Below are positions 63,579 to 64,000 of a DNA stretch of 64,000 nt, piece after piece. Made by a program: the position numbers and the translations under genes. The notes beneath the pieces were generated by a model. That model was not told the DNA's origin, did not search any database, and saw only the letters and a list, made by a program, of their open reading frames with translations. The stretch comes from Ruminococcus sp. AF46-10NS. Lineage in GTDB: Bacteria; Bacillota; Clostridia; Lachnospirales; Lachnospiraceae. Every line of letters starts with the position of its first letter. The stretch's first letter is position 1. Where the stretch lies: contig NZ_QRNF01000012.1 in NCBI RefSeq assembly GCF_003474435.1, forward strand, positions 1 to 64,000, in the 5' to 3' direction.

Positions 63579-64000
63579 TTATTTTTCAACATATTCTGAC
63601 GGCCGCACTCCTGTATAGGAATAAAAAATACGGCTGAAATAAAACTGATCCTTATACCCAACTTTCTCCGCAACATCCTTCACATACATCTTATCTTCCC
63701 GAAGAAGAAGCTTCTTGGCTTTTTCCATTCGAAGTGCAGTCAGATACGTATTAAATGACGCATCCTCATATTTACGGAAAAGTCTGCTTAAATAAGTCTG
63801 TGAAACGCCTACCGCTTTGCTTACACTATGAAGTGACAGCTGTTCTGCCATATGCTTACGTATGTATTCTTTTACACTGTCAAAATATTCTTCTGTGTCT
63901 GCTTTCTGTGCGGGAGCACTTTCCTCACGGACATCCTTGAAGAAAATATCTGAAATTCCGCAGCAAAGCTGATCCACATTCTCTGCACCGGAAAAAATGT
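63579..64000 (-). CDS. AraC-family (response-regulator type) DNA-binding protein, partial
   Basis: The frame is open to the right window edge; about 140 C-terminal residues are present. The AraC domain is complete: EQLSLHSVSKAVGVSQTYLS, then RLFRKYEDASFNTYLTALRM, DVAEKVGYKDQFYFSRIF and GVRPSEYVEK. The spacing and the preceding EEYFDSVKEYIRKHM are typical of two-component response regulators of this class; the receiver domain would lie beyond 64000. It is upstream of the GH106-like gene by 55 bp on the same strand. Confidence 0.88.
   Translation of the reverse strand, partial: IFSGAENVDQLCCGISDIFFKDVREESAPAQKADTEEYFDSVKEYIRKHMAEQLSLHSVSKAVGVSQTYLSRLFRKYEDASFNTYLTALRMEKAKKLLLREDKMYVKDVAEKVGYKDQFYFSRIFYSYTGVRPSEYVEK

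Overview
The window looks like a chromosomal segment of an anaerobic gut Firmicute, most likely Lachnospiraceae (Blautia/Ruminococcus-like). The pointers are moderate-to-low GC with A/T-rich intergenic DNA, strong AGGAGG ribosome-binding sites, a glycyl-radical enzyme with its activase, T-box and FMN riboswitches, a Csp-like subtilase, UroD-type methyltransferases and Tn4451/ICE-type mobile genes. No species call is made.

Layout. (1) 1-10.3 kb, accessory: a frameshifted superfamily I helicase, three tandem large serine recombinases, a small gene, a divergent Xre-type regulator with three 18-bp inverted-repeat boxes, and an AlbA/Schlafen-type ATP-binding protein. (2) 10.4-12.0 kb: pgi. (3) 12.1-25.8 kb: one minus-strand operon, transcribed from a duplicated promoter with a LacI-type operator. 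It encodes an ABC sugar importer, a zinc dehydrogenase, a glycyl-radical enzyme (GRE) with its activase, a cytoplasmic six-hairpin glycosidase, a PfkB kinase, a class II aldolase and a LacI regulator. This is the most interesting system here. It reads as import of a glycoside, intracellular hydrolysis, radical C-O chemistry on the sugar, phosphorylation, aldol cleavage and redox disposal. (4) 25.9-30.2 kb: acetyltransferase, small proteins, Xre regulator, MATE exporter, sugar-binding protein and an AraC gene cut off at its 5' side. (5) 30.2-39.8 kb: a decaying mobilizable or plasmid-like element with an hsdM fragment, a methylase-specificity fusion, a coiled-coil membrane protein overlapping the relaxase gene by about 450 bp, mobC, a hairpin-rich oriT candidate, an Xre regulator with paired operators, ParM/ParR, a P4-type primase-helicase and TnpV. 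No recombinase is left in this block.

(6) 39.9-64 kb, chromosomal: Csp-like subtilase, AraC regulators, CstA behind a T-box leader, nitroreductase, zinc alcohol dehydrogenase, a strongly structured intergenic element (47.64-47.80 kb), ROK regulator, a GGDEF plus hybrid histidine kinase fusion, a PucR regulator divergent from two UroD-type methyltransferases, a Nudix hydrolase, MATE exporter, RibU with an FMN riboswitch, a GH106-like glycosidase and a partial AraC regulator.

Several genes (helicase, mobC, parM, a 73-residue gene, the ROK regulator) are broken by single-base changes, most of them apparent one-base losses in short homopolymers. The mobile blocks carry most of them, but two lie in ordinary chromosomal genes, so consensus error must be weighed against real decay. 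All function calls rest on reading motifs by eye; no database search was done.
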